Shown here in pieces: positions 55,252 through 62,993 of a stretch of 64,000 nt of DNA. The DNA is from Acidobacteriota bacterium (GTDB taxonomy: Bacteria > Acidobacteriota > Blastocatellia > Pyrinomonadales > Pyrinomonadaceae), in contig JADKBM010000001.1 of assembly GCA_016715115.1 (NCBI GenBank), positions 186,001-250,000 on the forward strand. The letters are read 5' to 3'. Made by a program: the position numbers and the translations under genes. The notes under the pieces were generated by a model. The model had not been told where the DNA came from, made no database searches, and saw only the letters and a list, made by a program, of their open reading frames with translations. Positions within the stretch are counted from its first letter, which is position 1. Each line of letters starts with the position of its first letter.

Positions 55252-57045
55252 CTAAAGTTTCCAAAATACGGGCACGAGGAACATCGCGACCGCGAAAACG
55301 ACGATCGTCAGAACGGTTCCGATCTTGACGAAGTCCATAAAGGTGTAGCGGCCGGGCGTGTAAACAAGGATGCAGGCCGGCTCCAATGGGGTGATGAATG
55401 AAAATGAAGCGGCGTAGGTGACGGCGACGGCGAATGTGCGCGGGTTGAGGCCGAGCGCGATCGCGGTTTTCACCGCCACCGGGAGAACGACGAGCGCTGC
55501 GGCCTGGTTCGACATCGGCTGGGTCAGCGCGACGGTCAGCGCAAAGAATCCGCCGAGGACGGCGAGCGGGCCGTATTGTTCGAAATATCGGACAATGAGA
55601 TCGGCGAGAAAAACGTCCGTTTTCGTCTGTTCCATCGCGATCCCGAAACTCATCATACAGGCGATCAGAACCAGCAGGCGAAAATCGATCAGCGAGTAAA
55701 GTTCGGCATATCTCACCGTCTTTGTCGCCAGCAGAAGCAACACGCCGAGAAGTACGGCGATCGCCAGCGGGACTTCAAAACCGATGACTATTTTTGAGAG
55801 CGAAAGCGCCAGAAAAAGGCCGAAAGCGGCGAGCGCCCATTTGCGCTTGTCGGTCCGCATCGCCCCTTCCGACAGGTCCTCAAGCAACAGGACCTCGCCC
55901 TCGACGACCAACGGCTCGACGCGCCGCCGTCTTCCCTGCACGAGCAGCACGTCGCCGAATTCAAGACGAACATCGCTAAGTTTCTCGAGAAAGGTCTGAC
56001 CGTGCCGGTTGACGGCCAGGACCGTCAGATTGTAACTCCGCCGAAAATCGAGCGATTTCAGCGTTTGGCCGACGAATTTCGAGTCGCGCATCACGAGAAC
56101 CTCGAACAATTCGACTCCGGCGCCTTCAAAGACCTCGTCGGCCATCGTAAAGTCGGCCTTTATCTCAAGCCCGGCCTGCGTCTTGATGTTCAGAAGATTG
56201 GTAAGTTTCCCTTCGACGATAAGCAAATCGTTAAGCTGGATCCGATCCCTCGGCCCCGGAACGATGCGTTCCGCATTGCGCCCGCGAATGATGCCGAGAA
56301 CGTTGAGTTCGAGTTCGTGACTGAGATCGGCCTCGGCGAGCGTTTTGCCGATCAAGTGCGAGCCCGGAAGGACGATCAGTTCCGAGATGTATTCGCGGAT
56401 ATGGTATTGCTCGGTCAGCGACTCCTCGCCGCCCCGCTTCGGCAGCATCTTGCGGCCGAGCGTGAGCATATAGACCATTCCGACCGCGACCGTGATAACG
56501 CCGACGGCGGTCAGTTCGAACATCGTATAGCCGGGCATCCCGTAGCGCTGCATCGCACCCGAAACCGCGAGATTCGTCGATGTTCCGATGAGCGTGCAGC
56601 TCCCGCCGAGGATCGCGCCGAATGCGAGCGGCATCAGAAGTTTCGACGGCGGGATCTTGGCGCGCTCGGCGAGTCCCATCACGACCGGCAGGAACATCGC
56701 GGTCGTCGTCGTATTCTTCAAGACCGCCGCCGACGCCGCCGCGACGCCCATTATCAACGCCGTCAGCATAAGTTCGTTGCTGCCCGCGATCGCGTAAAGC
56801 CGGCGTCCGACGAGATCCACGAGTCCCGTCTTGATCAGCCCTCCGGTGAGCACGAACAATCCGCCGATAGTGATGATGACGTTGTCGCCAAATCCGGATA
56901 ATCCTTGATTTACAGTCAAAACGCCGGACATCACGAGTCCGATGACGAGAATTATCCCGACGACGTCAACGGGCAGCTTTTCGGACCCGAACAGAACGAG
57001 CGCGAACGCCAGGAGACTGAGTACGATTATGATCTCGGTCGGCAT
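55252..57045 (-). CDS. SLC13/DASS-type transporter with two TrkA-C (RCK) domains
   Basis: 597 residues. Two sets of TM helices (1-200 and 390-597) surround two TrkA-C domains (about 215-380: ELIVLPGSHLIGKTLAEADL and EVLVMRDSKFVGQTLKSLDF). Family motifs include AAVLKNTTTTAMFLPVVMGLA, GTSTNLAVSGA in the first half and LTQPMSNQAAALVVLPVAV in the second. The group carries divalent anions or citrate-like acids with Na+. RCK-type domains suggest ligand control. It stands alone. 57083-57117 holds a (GATTTTG)n run next to its start. Confidence 0.9.
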   Translation of the reverse strand: MPTEIIIVLSLLAFALVLFGSEKLPVDVVGIILVIGLVMSGVLTVNQGLSGFGDNVIITIGGLFVLTGGLIKTGLVDLVGRRLYAIAGSNELMLTALIMGVAAASAAVLKNTTTTAMFLPVVMGLAERAKIPPSKLLMPLAFGAILGGSCTLIGTSTNLAVSGAMQRYGMPGYTMFELTAVGVITVAVGMVYMLTLGRKMLPKRGGEESLTEQYHIREYISELIVLPGSHLIGKTLAEADLSHELELNVLGIIRGRNAERIVPGPRDRIQLNDLLIVEGKLTNLLNIKTQAGLEIKADFTMADEVFEGAGVELFEVLVMRDSKFVGQTLKSLDFRRSYNLTVLAVNRHGQTFLEKLSDVRLEFGDVLLVQGRRRRVEPLVVEGEVLLLEDLSEGAMRTDKRKWALAAFGLFLALSLSKIVIGFEVPLAIAVLLGVLLLLATKTVRYAELYSLIDFRLLVLIACMMSFGIAMEQTKTDVFLADLIVRYFEQYGPLAVLGGFFALTVALTQPMSNQAAALVVLPVAVKTAIALGLNPRTFAVAVTYAASFSFITPLEPACILVYTPGRYTFMDFVKIGTVLTIVVFAVAMFLVPVFWKL

Positions 57046-57082
57046 TCGAAGAGGATAAATGAATTTCGAGAATTTGGAAAGA

Positions 57083-57117
57083 AACTTTCGATTTTGGATT
57101 TTGGATTTTGGATTTTG
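57083..57117. repeat. (GATTTTG)n heptamer run
   Basis: Four to five copies of GATTTTG in series between the SLC13 start and the downstream end of the chimeric regulator gene. Period 7 as in the larger arm elements, but no opposite arm here. Confidence 0.8.
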
Positions 57118-57132
57118 GAAACCAGTCGCAGA

Positions 57133-58908
57133 TCACGCTGCAACCCGAAACAGCCGCCATTGATCGGGATGATCGCCGAGCGACATTAGTCCGTGTTCGG
57201 AGAATCCGATGCCCGAACCGGCGACGAGGTCCTTAACCGTGCGCGACGCGAGGATCTCGTTATCCGCGGCCTCGTTCGCGATCAGCGTCGCCAGTTCAAC
57301 CGCGATGCCGGAGTATTCGTCCCCTCGGACTTCGCATTCGCCGGTGTGGAGGCCGGTGCGGATCGCGAGGTTCAGGCGCCGGGCCGAATCGTTGATCGCG
57401 GTCGCGCAGCGGATCGCTCGCGCCGGTCCGTCGAAAGCGGCCGTCACGCCGCCACGGTCGATCGAGATCTCCTTGCCCTTGAACAGTTCGATCTGCCGCC
57501 GCACAAACACGCCGGCACGCATCAGCATATCCGCTTCGCTCCCGTCCGGAAGGCGGACGATCTGAACGTTGACTACCGTCGCCAACACGCGGTCGATCTC
57601 CTGCGCGCCGCGCATTCCGGTCAGAAATTCCTCGATCTCGTCGAGTATCTCGTCCTGATTTCCGACGAACGGCAGATGATCGATACCGTCAAATTCGACG
57701 TATTTCGATCCGGGAATCAGTTCGGCGACGTATCTTCCCTCTTCAGCCTTGAGGCAGAGATCGCCGGTGCGATGAATCACGAGCGTCGGAACGTGGACCA
57801 GCGGCAATACGTTGCGGACATCGATTTCGGCGTTCATCTTGGTCAACGCGACCGCCGCGCCGGGGCTCGCGCCGTTGCGCAGGTATTCGGCCCACCAGGC
57901 GCGAAACTCCTCGTCTTCGACCATCGACGGCGCGCGCGCCTCGATCCCGACCGCTTTCCCCCAATCGCGTTGCATCAAATCATAGAATTTCTGATGTGCT
58001 TCGGGCGAAGTTCCCCACGGATAGTCGAAGTCTTTCAAACGCTTGGCATACGTTCCGATCATCACCACCGCCGAAGTGCGGTCAGGATAGGTCGCGGCAA
58101 AGAGCGAGCACATCGGACCGCCTTCGGAAACGCCGATGAGCACCGCCCGCTCCGATCCGACGGCGTCCATCACGGCGTGAACGTCTTCCATCCGCTGTTC
58201 GAGCGTCGGAAGTTGCGATAGGGGAACGCGATCCGATAATCCCGTACCGCGTTTGTCGAACAGGATGAGGCGCGAGAACGACGCGAGCCGGTTGAGGAAC
58301 GACGCGAAAAGATGATGTTTCCAGAAATACTCGAGATGCGATACCCAACCCATCACGAAAACGATGTCCATATCGCCATCGCCGACGACCTGGTACGCGA
58401 TGTTGACGTCGCCGTTCTGAACATAACGCGTTTCGGGGACCCCGGACGCGAGCGCCGGAATCGATGCGCGATCAACGCGGATCGCAGCAACCGGAATCTC
58501 GCGGGCTTCGTCCGGTTCGTCAAGTTCCCTGACGAAGATCCGCGCGGTCGTTCGTTCGGCTGTCAGAGTCTCGATCCGTGCCGGCGGTTGATTGACGGGC
58601 GCGACAAATCGATAACCGAACTTCGGGACCGTTTCGATGAACTTGTTGTCGGCCGATTCGCCGAGAACCCGGCGTAGATAGGAGATATTCTGCGCCAGAT
58701 TGTTTTCTTCAACGAAGGAATCCTCCCAGATCTCCGCCATCATCCGTTCCTTGGAAAGGACACGGCCGCCGTTGCGAACCAGCAATAGCAGCGTGTCGAA
58801 GATTTTGGGCGCGAGAGCAATCGACCTTTCGCCGTCGAAGAGCATCCGCTCGCCGCCGTCAAGCCGGTAATTCCCGAATTGGTAAATCTCGCTGTTCGAA
58901 TCAGTCAT
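57133..58908 (-). CDS. Chimeric regulator: winged helix + alpha/beta-hydrolase + cyclase-like domain
   Basis: 591 residues. Winged helix at 8-105 (FGNYRLDGGERMLFDGERS, LLVRNGGRVLSKERMMAEIW, IETVPKFGYRF). Hydrolase at about 155-425 with Ser in IGVSEGGPM, RGTGLSDRV after strand 4, Asp in HRTGDLCLKAEEG and His in GIDHLPFVG. Cyclase-like end at about 435-590 (GPARAIRCATAIND, IRTGLHTGECEVRG, ASRTVKDLVAGSG). The metal-binding Asp of class III cyclases is absent (TVVNVQIV), so this part is probably a sensor. No TM helix. The DNA-binding type fits the 11-bp repeats at 58917 on. Confidence 0.92.
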   Translation of the reverse strand: MTDSNSEIYQFGNYRLDGGERMLFDGERSIALAPKIFDTLLLLVRNGGRVLSKERMMAEIWEDSFVEENNLAQNISYLRRVLGESADNKFIETVPKFGYRFVAPVNQPPARIETLTAERTTARIFVRELDEPDEAREIPVAAIRVDRASIPALASGVPETRYVQNGDVNIAYQVVGDGDMDIVFVMGWVSHLEYFWKHHLFASFLNRLASFSRLILFDKRGTGLSDRVPLSQLPTLEQRMEDVHAVMDAVGSERAVLIGVSEGGPMCSLFAATYPDRTSAVVMIGTYAKRLKDFDYPWGTSPEAHQKFYDLMQRDWGKAVGIEARAPSMVEDEEFRAWWAEYLRNGASPGAAVALTKMNAEIDVRNVLPLVHVPTLVIHRTGDLCLKAEEGRYVAELIPGSKYVEFDGIDHLPFVGNQDEILDEIEEFLTGMRGAQEIDRVLATVVNVQIVRLPDGSEADMLMRAGVFVRRQIELFKGKEISIDRGGVTAAFDGPARAIRCATAINDSARRLNLAIRTGLHTGECEVRGDEYSGIAVELATLIANEAADNEILASRTVKDLVAGSGIGFSEHGLMSLGDHPDQWRLFRVAA

Positions 58909-58916
58909 TTCATTGT

Positions 58917-58960
58917 CTTCACAATTTCTTCAGAAAAACTTCACAGGTTTCTAAAGAATC
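58917..58960. promoter_or_regulatory. Operator B: three CTTCA repeats at 11-bp spacing
   Basis: CTTCACAATTT (58917), CTTCAGAAAAA (58928) and CTTCACAGGTT (58939) follow in exact 11-bp steps, then TCTAAAGAATC (58950-58960). It sits 9 nt above the regulator start and between divergent genes. Tandem 11-bp half-sites are the usual target of PhoB/OmpR-type winged helices, so autoregulation is likely (inference). Confidence 0.75.
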
Positions 58961-59097
58961 GAACGGAGCAATCGCGATAAAACTGACTTGCACCTAAATG
59001 GGAACGACGTGATTCTAACCCACTTTGGTCGAATCTCCAAAAAAATGATTGCGTACGGGCCGCCAGCGATATGTTCTCGACAGGATTCAAAACGGCT

Positions 59098-59424
59098 ATG
59101 AAAGTTCTCAAATCGCGCGAGATCGTCATCGAATTCGAACGCGTTCAATTAATCAGAAAGCGTGCGAGGACACAGGTCGTCAGGTGCGCCGAATGCCGAT
59201 CCGAGGCGGATTTTGTCACGATCGGCGACGCCGCCGAATTGTTCAATACGGAGGCGGATCGGCTGACGCGCTTTGTCGCAGAACATCGGTGTCATATTCA
59301 GACCGATTCGATGGGCGGCGTTTTTGTCTGCGTCGGATCGTTGCTCGCAAAAATGCGCACCCGGGCCGACGGCCAAACAATGCTGACTGAAGGTGGTCAA
59401 GGAGAGCAAAATGATCGGATTTGA
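59098..59424 (+). CDS. Small CxxC protein paired with winged-helix regulator, copy 2
   Basis: 108 residues from the ATG at 59098 (an ATG at 59071 is possible). KSREIVIEFERVQLIRKRAR, then CAECRSEADFVTIGDAAELF with CxxC, ADRLTRFVAEHRCHIQ and GGVFVCVGSLL. It matches the copy at 48641 in order and key residues, and adds a polar tail of about 25 residues. It is divergent from the chimeric regulator. Its end overlaps the next gene by 14 nt, which suggests translational coupling. Function unknown. Confidence 0.75.
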   Translation: MKVLKSREIVIEFERVQLIRKRARTQVVRCAECRSEADFVTIGDAAELFNTEADRLTRFVAEHRCHIQTDSMGGVFVCVGSLLAKMRTRADGQTMLTEGGQGEQNDRI

Positions 59425-59899
59425 GCTGAACGCGACGAGCAACACGCGTTTTACAAGAAATTACACGCAATGGACTGAAGGCGAAGTCTGGCTCGCAAAG
59501 GCGTTTGAGGTCGTCCGCGGAATAAGCAGTCCGGCCGAAATGGTCCTGGGACAGGCCTGGAGCGCGGCGATCGAAAGCCCGGCAGATGCCGCGACGGCAG
59601 CGTTCAAAGGATTGCTCAACGGAATGCTTGCGGATCTGGCCGGCGTGAGAAATCAGATGGGCGTTACTGTCGAGGGCGTCGGCGGGACGTTCTTCTGTCA
59701 CGGACTGTTGAACATCAATGAAAGCGGCATTCCGATGATCCGCGAGTTTCTGGCGACGATCAAACGCGCCAGCGACGCGTATGGCCGGGAAATCGGCGAT
59801 CAGGTGATGATCCAGATCTGCAAAACGATCAAGATGTTCGACCTCCATCTCGGACTCGGCAACGCCGTCGGACAGCTTTGGATCGAAATCAAGTTTTGA
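59411..59899 (+). CDS. Small soluble protein of unknown function
   Basis: 162 residues from the ATG at 59411, with GGAGAGCAAA upstream. Mostly helical middle (DAATAAFKGLLNGMLADLAGV), then VGGTFFCHGLLNI and an end rich in Lys/Ile (EIGDQVMIQICKTIKMFDLHL). No signal or TM helix, no motif I can name. It overlaps the CxxC gene and precedes the exported FG-GAP gene that has operator C. It may act with the CxxC protein. Confidence 0.65.
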   Translation: MIGFELNATSNTRFTRNYTQWTEGEVWLAKAFEVVRGISSPAEMVLGQAWSAAIESPADAATAAFKGLLNGMLADLAGVRNQMGVTVEGVGGTFFCHGLLNINESGIPMIREFLATIKRASDAYGREIGDQVMIQICKTIKMFDLHLGLGNAVGQLWIEIKF

Positions 59900-59911
59900 G
59901 AACTGCAGCAA

Positions 59912-59944
59912 ATTCAGGAAAACTTCACAAAAAACTAAAGATTC
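59912..59944 (+). promoter_or_regulatory. Operator C upstream of FG-GAP gene 3
   Basis: ATTCAGGAAAA (59912), CTTCACAAAAA (59923) and ACTAAAGATTC (59934-59944) in exact 11-bp steps, 73 nt before the ATG at 60017. Same order as operators B and E. Confidence 0.75.
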
Positions 59945-60016
59945 CCGGAAACGAAACAGTTAGATTGACGACAACGCCCCACGGGGCAATTCAAAAAACC
60001 TTTAGGAGGATCAAAT

Positions 60017-61249
60017 ATGTTTTCTATGTTTTCTAACAAATTGGCGATTGTGAGCTTGGTAGTTTTGTTTGCGGCGTCGGCGTCGATCGCCGCGCCGGTC
60101 GTTCGGCAAGGATCGGGAGCGAATGCTGCGGCGCTCCAGGCCATTGTCGACCAGTTTCGAGCGGATCTCGGCGGCAACAACAACGGAGTCGGCGGATCAT
60201 TCACCAGCGGCCGCCGCGAGATAAACTGGGACGGTGTTCCGGACAGTTTTGCGGAACCAAACAACCTCCCCCTTGATTTCTTCAACGTCAACAGTCCTCG
60301 CGGCGTGATTTTCAACGCGATCGAGGACGAAACGGGTGCGGCACTCAACCAATTTGCGGTAAGTTCAACGACCGCCTCGGGCGTTCCGGTTCGGTTTTCG
60401 AACATCAATGCGACGTACTCCACGATCTTTCAGACATTCAGCGCGCAGAGACTGTTCATCGCGCGCAGTACACATCTGCTTGAGATCAACTTTGTCATTC
60501 CCGGGACCAATATCCCTGCCACTGTCAATGGCTTTGGCCTTGTTTTTGCTGATGTCGATTCGTCGACCGGCGGAAACCGGAGCCTGATTAGGGTTTATGG
60601 AAAAGACGGGCGTCAACTCTCGGCAGCGTCTGCGCCCGTACTAGACAACGGATTGTCGTTCGTCGGCATTTCATTCAACGCCGGTGAACGCATCTCGCGG
60701 GTTGTGATCGAGTCCGGAAATAGTCCGCTTTCGGCTTCCAACACAGACGGAGTCAATGGCGTTGATGTTGTTGCGATGGACGACTTCATTTACGGCGAAC
60801 CGCGCGCGTCGCAATGGCATGCGTCGGATTTCGACGGTGACGGAACGACGGATCGGACGATGTTCCGTCCGTCAACCGGCCAGTGGTTCGTGCTTCAGAG
60901 TGGATCGAACACGCTGACGGGAACGACCTTCGGGACCAACGGCGATGTCCCGATCGAAGGAGACTTCGATGGCGATTCGCGAAGCGACTTTGCCATCTGG
61001 CGTCCGAGTACGGGCCAGTGGATTTTCAACAACAGCAGCAACGGTTCGAACACGTTCGTCAATCTCGGCGTCGCCGGCGACAAACCCGTCCCCGGAGACT
61101 ACGACAAGGACGGCAAGACCGATCCGGCCGTCTGGCGCGCCGCTAACACGGGTTGGTTCTATCTCGAGAGTTCGAACAACTACAACACTTTCAACGTCAT
61201 CGGCTTCGGTTCCCCCGGAGACATCGCTCCGCAAGGCTCGGCGCAGTAG
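60017..61249 (+). CDS. Exported FG-GAP-like protein, copy 3
   Basis: 410 residues; TTTAGGAGGATCAAAT ribosome site; signal peptide (LAIVSLVVLFAASASIAAP). Residues about 30-250 form a beta-rich domain (DSFAEPNNLPLDFFNVNSPRG; VFADVDSSTGGNRSLIRVYG) reminiscent of secreted jelly-roll folds. Three to four repeats follow with DFDGDGTTDRTMFRPSTG, DFDGDSRSDFAIWRPSTG and DYDKDGKTDPAVW loops. Probably a surface protein. Operator C lies upstream, and element H6 follows within a few nt of the stop. Confidence 0.88.
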   Translation: MFSMFSNKLAIVSLVVLFAASASIAAPVVRQGSGANAAALQAIVDQFRADLGGNNNGVGGSFTSGRREINWDGVPDSFAEPNNLPLDFFNVNSPRGVIFNAIEDETGAALNQFAVSSTTASGVPVRFSNINATYSTIFQTFSAQRLFIARSTHLLEINFVIPGTNIPATVNGFGLVFADVDSSTGGNRSLIRVYGKDGRQLSAASAPVLDNGLSFVGISFNAGERISRVVIESGNSPLSASNTDGVNGVDVVAMDDFIYGEPRASQWHASDFDGDGTTDRTMFRPSTGQWFVLQSGSNTLTGTTFGTNGDVPIEGDFDGDSRSDFAIWRPSTGQWIFNNSSNGSNTFVNLGVAGDKPVPGDYDKDGKTDPAVWRAANTGWFYLESSNNYNTFNVIGFGSPGDIAPQGSAQ

Positions 61250-61252
61250 GCG

Positions 61253-61676
61253 AGAGAACTCGGAACGGAGAACGGAGAACGGAAAACGGAGAACTGAGAA
61301 CTGAGAACGGAGAACTGAGAACGGAGAACGGAGAACTGATAGATGAGAACTGAAAACTAAGAAAGCTGAGAATCCGGTTCCGCTTCTCATTTCTCAGCTC
61401 CGTTCTCAGTTCTCCGTTCTCAGTTCTCCGTTCTCAGTTCTCATTTCTCCGTTCTCCGCTCTCAGTTCTCCGCTCTCAGTTCTCATTTCTCCGTTCTCAG
61501 TTCTCAGTTCTCCGTTCTCCGCTCTCAGTTCTCCGCTCTCATTTCTCCGTTCTCAGTTCTCCGTTCTCAGTTCTCATTTCTCCGTTCTCCGCTCTCAGTT
61601 CTCCGCTCTCAGTTCTCCGCTCTCATTTCTCAGTTCTCAGTTCTCAGTTCTCAGTTCTTCGCTCTCAGTTCTTTTC
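61253..61676. repeat. Heptamer arms facing each other (element H6)
   Basis: 61253-61350 has GAACGGA, GAACTGA and GAGAACT units and 61386-61676 the complementary CTCAGTT, CTCCGTT and CTCATTT units, mostly in 7-bp steps, with a core of about 30 bp (AAGCTGAGAATCCGGTTCCG). It fills the gap between two plus-strand genes and ends directly at operator D. Confidence 0.9.
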
Positions 61677-61677
61677 C

Positions 61678-61732
61678 CTTCAGAAAAACTTCACAATTTA
61701 TTCAGCAAAAGCTAACGACTTCTTCAGTCCAA
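61678..61732 (+). promoter_or_regulatory. Operator D upstream of beta-helix gene
   Basis: CTTCAGAAAAA (61678), CTTCACAATTT (61689), ATTCAGCAAAA (61700), GCTAACGACTT (61711) and CTTCAGTCCAA (61722) all follow in 11-bp steps. About 98 nt before the ATG at 61830. Confidence 0.75.
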
Positions 61733-61829
61733 CAATTCTAGAGTGGTTGAAACGACACGAGATCGTTGCGAATAGTCGCTTGGGAAGCTTTCCCACACTA
61801 ACCAACAGACCATTTTCAAGGAGAATCAA

Positions 61830-62723
61830 ATGAAAAAGTTCAGATTTGTTTTGCTAATTGCTATCGGAGTTCTGTTTGCAGGAATCGCAGACGCACAGGC
61901 GACGCGAACCTGGGTTTCGGGCGTCGGCGACGACGTCAACCCGTGCAGCCGCACCGCGCCCTGCAAAACGTTCGCCGGCGCTATCTCGAAGACCGCGACC
62001 AACGGCGAGATCAACTGTCTCGATCCGGGCGGTTTCGGCGCCGTGACGATCACGAAGTCGATCACGATCGACTGCTCGACGGATTTCGGCAGCATTCTTT
62101 CGTCAGGCACGAACGGCATCGTCATTAACATCACAGCCGCCGCCGACACGAAAAAAGCGGTTCGCCTTCGTGGTGTCTCGATCAACGGCGCCGGCACCGG
62201 CTTGAACGGAATCCGCATATTGTCGGCGCTTTCCGTATCAGTCGAAAACGTAACGATCGACGGAATGACTTCGCATGGCATTTCGGTTGAAAGCAACCTC
62301 TCGCCGAAGATCACGGTGGTTGATTCGACGTTTCGCGGCAATACCGGCAACGGCATCAACACCTTTGTGACGACCGGAACCGTCAACCTTTCGGTCGCCG
62401 ACGCGGTTTTTAGTTCGAATAACATCGGCATAAACCTCAGCGGAAGCACGAAAGCGACGGTTCGGGATTCGAGTATGGTGAACAACCTAACCGGGGTCAC
62501 GGCTTCGAACGCGGACATAGGTGTTTTCCATTGTTTGGTCTCAGGTAATTCGACCGGATTCTCGGCCTTGGCCGGAGGCAACATCCGGCTTTCGGACAAT
62601 ATGGTCACGAGCAACACTACCGGTCTGTCGATTTCGGGCGGCGTAATCGCATCTTTTGGCAACAATATGATCAATGCCAACACGACGGACGGCGCGCCGA
62701 ACGCGTTCGGAAGTTTGAATTAG
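61830..62723 (+). CDS. Exported right-handed parallel beta-helix protein
   Basis: 297 residues; CAAGGAGAAT ribosome site; signal peptide ending at AQA (residue 22). A start motif VNPCSRTAPCKTFAGAIS with a Cys pair is followed by repeated strands such as GIRILSALSVSVENVTIDGM, ISVESNLSPKITVVDSTFRG and GINLSGSTKATVRDSSMVNN, as in pectate-lyase-like beta-helix proteins. No lyase active-site residues were identified, so it may be structural or bind sugars. Operator D lies upstream and a terminator follows. Confidence 0.85.
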   Translation: MKKFRFVLLIAIGVLFAGIADAQATRTWVSGVGDDVNPCSRTAPCKTFAGAISKTATNGEINCLDPGGFGAVTITKSITIDCSTDFGSILSSGTNGIVINITAAADTKKAVRLRGVSINGAGTGLNGIRILSALSVSVENVTIDGMTSHGISVESNLSPKITVVDSTFRGNTGNGINTFVTTGTVNLSVADAVFSSNNIGINLSGSTKATVRDSSMVNNLTGVTASNADIGVFHCLVSGNSTGFSALAGGNIRLSDNMVTSNTTGLSISGGVIASFGNNMINANTTDGAPNAFGSLN

Positions 62724-62754
62724 TTCTTCAATCCCCCGACTACCCCCCAAAAAG

Positions 62755-62782
62755 GGCGGCTCCGATTTATCTGGAGCCGCCT
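62755..62782 (+). terminator. Rho-independent terminator after beta-helix gene
   Basis: GGCGGCTCC pairs with GGAGCCGCC around GATTTATCT, then TCTTCTTTG. 31 nt after the stop codon at 62723. Confidence 0.85.
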
Positions 62783-62876
62783 CTTCTTTGTTTGGGATTT
62801 GTGTTTTGGAATTGAAATCTGCAGTCCCGGAATCCTGAAATCCCTTCAGCCCATTCTCGGCCCCTCTTCATTTTTT

Positions 62877-62920
62877 CGTCACGAAAACTTCAACACAACT
62901 TCAGAAGAAACTAAAGATTC
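62877..62920 (+). promoter_or_regulatory. Operator E upstream of SBBP-type gene
   Basis: CGTCACGAAAA (62877), CTTCAACACAA (62888), CTTCAGAAGAA (62899) and ACTAAAGATTC (62910-62920) in exact 11-bp steps, 74 nt before the ATG at 62994. The last box is identical to that in operator C. Confidence 0.75.
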
Positions 62921-62993
62921 ACGCTCCTTAATCGGGCTTTAATGCTCGTACCAACTTCGGTTCACAAAATTTGTAGAGGAGATTTCAGAAAGC

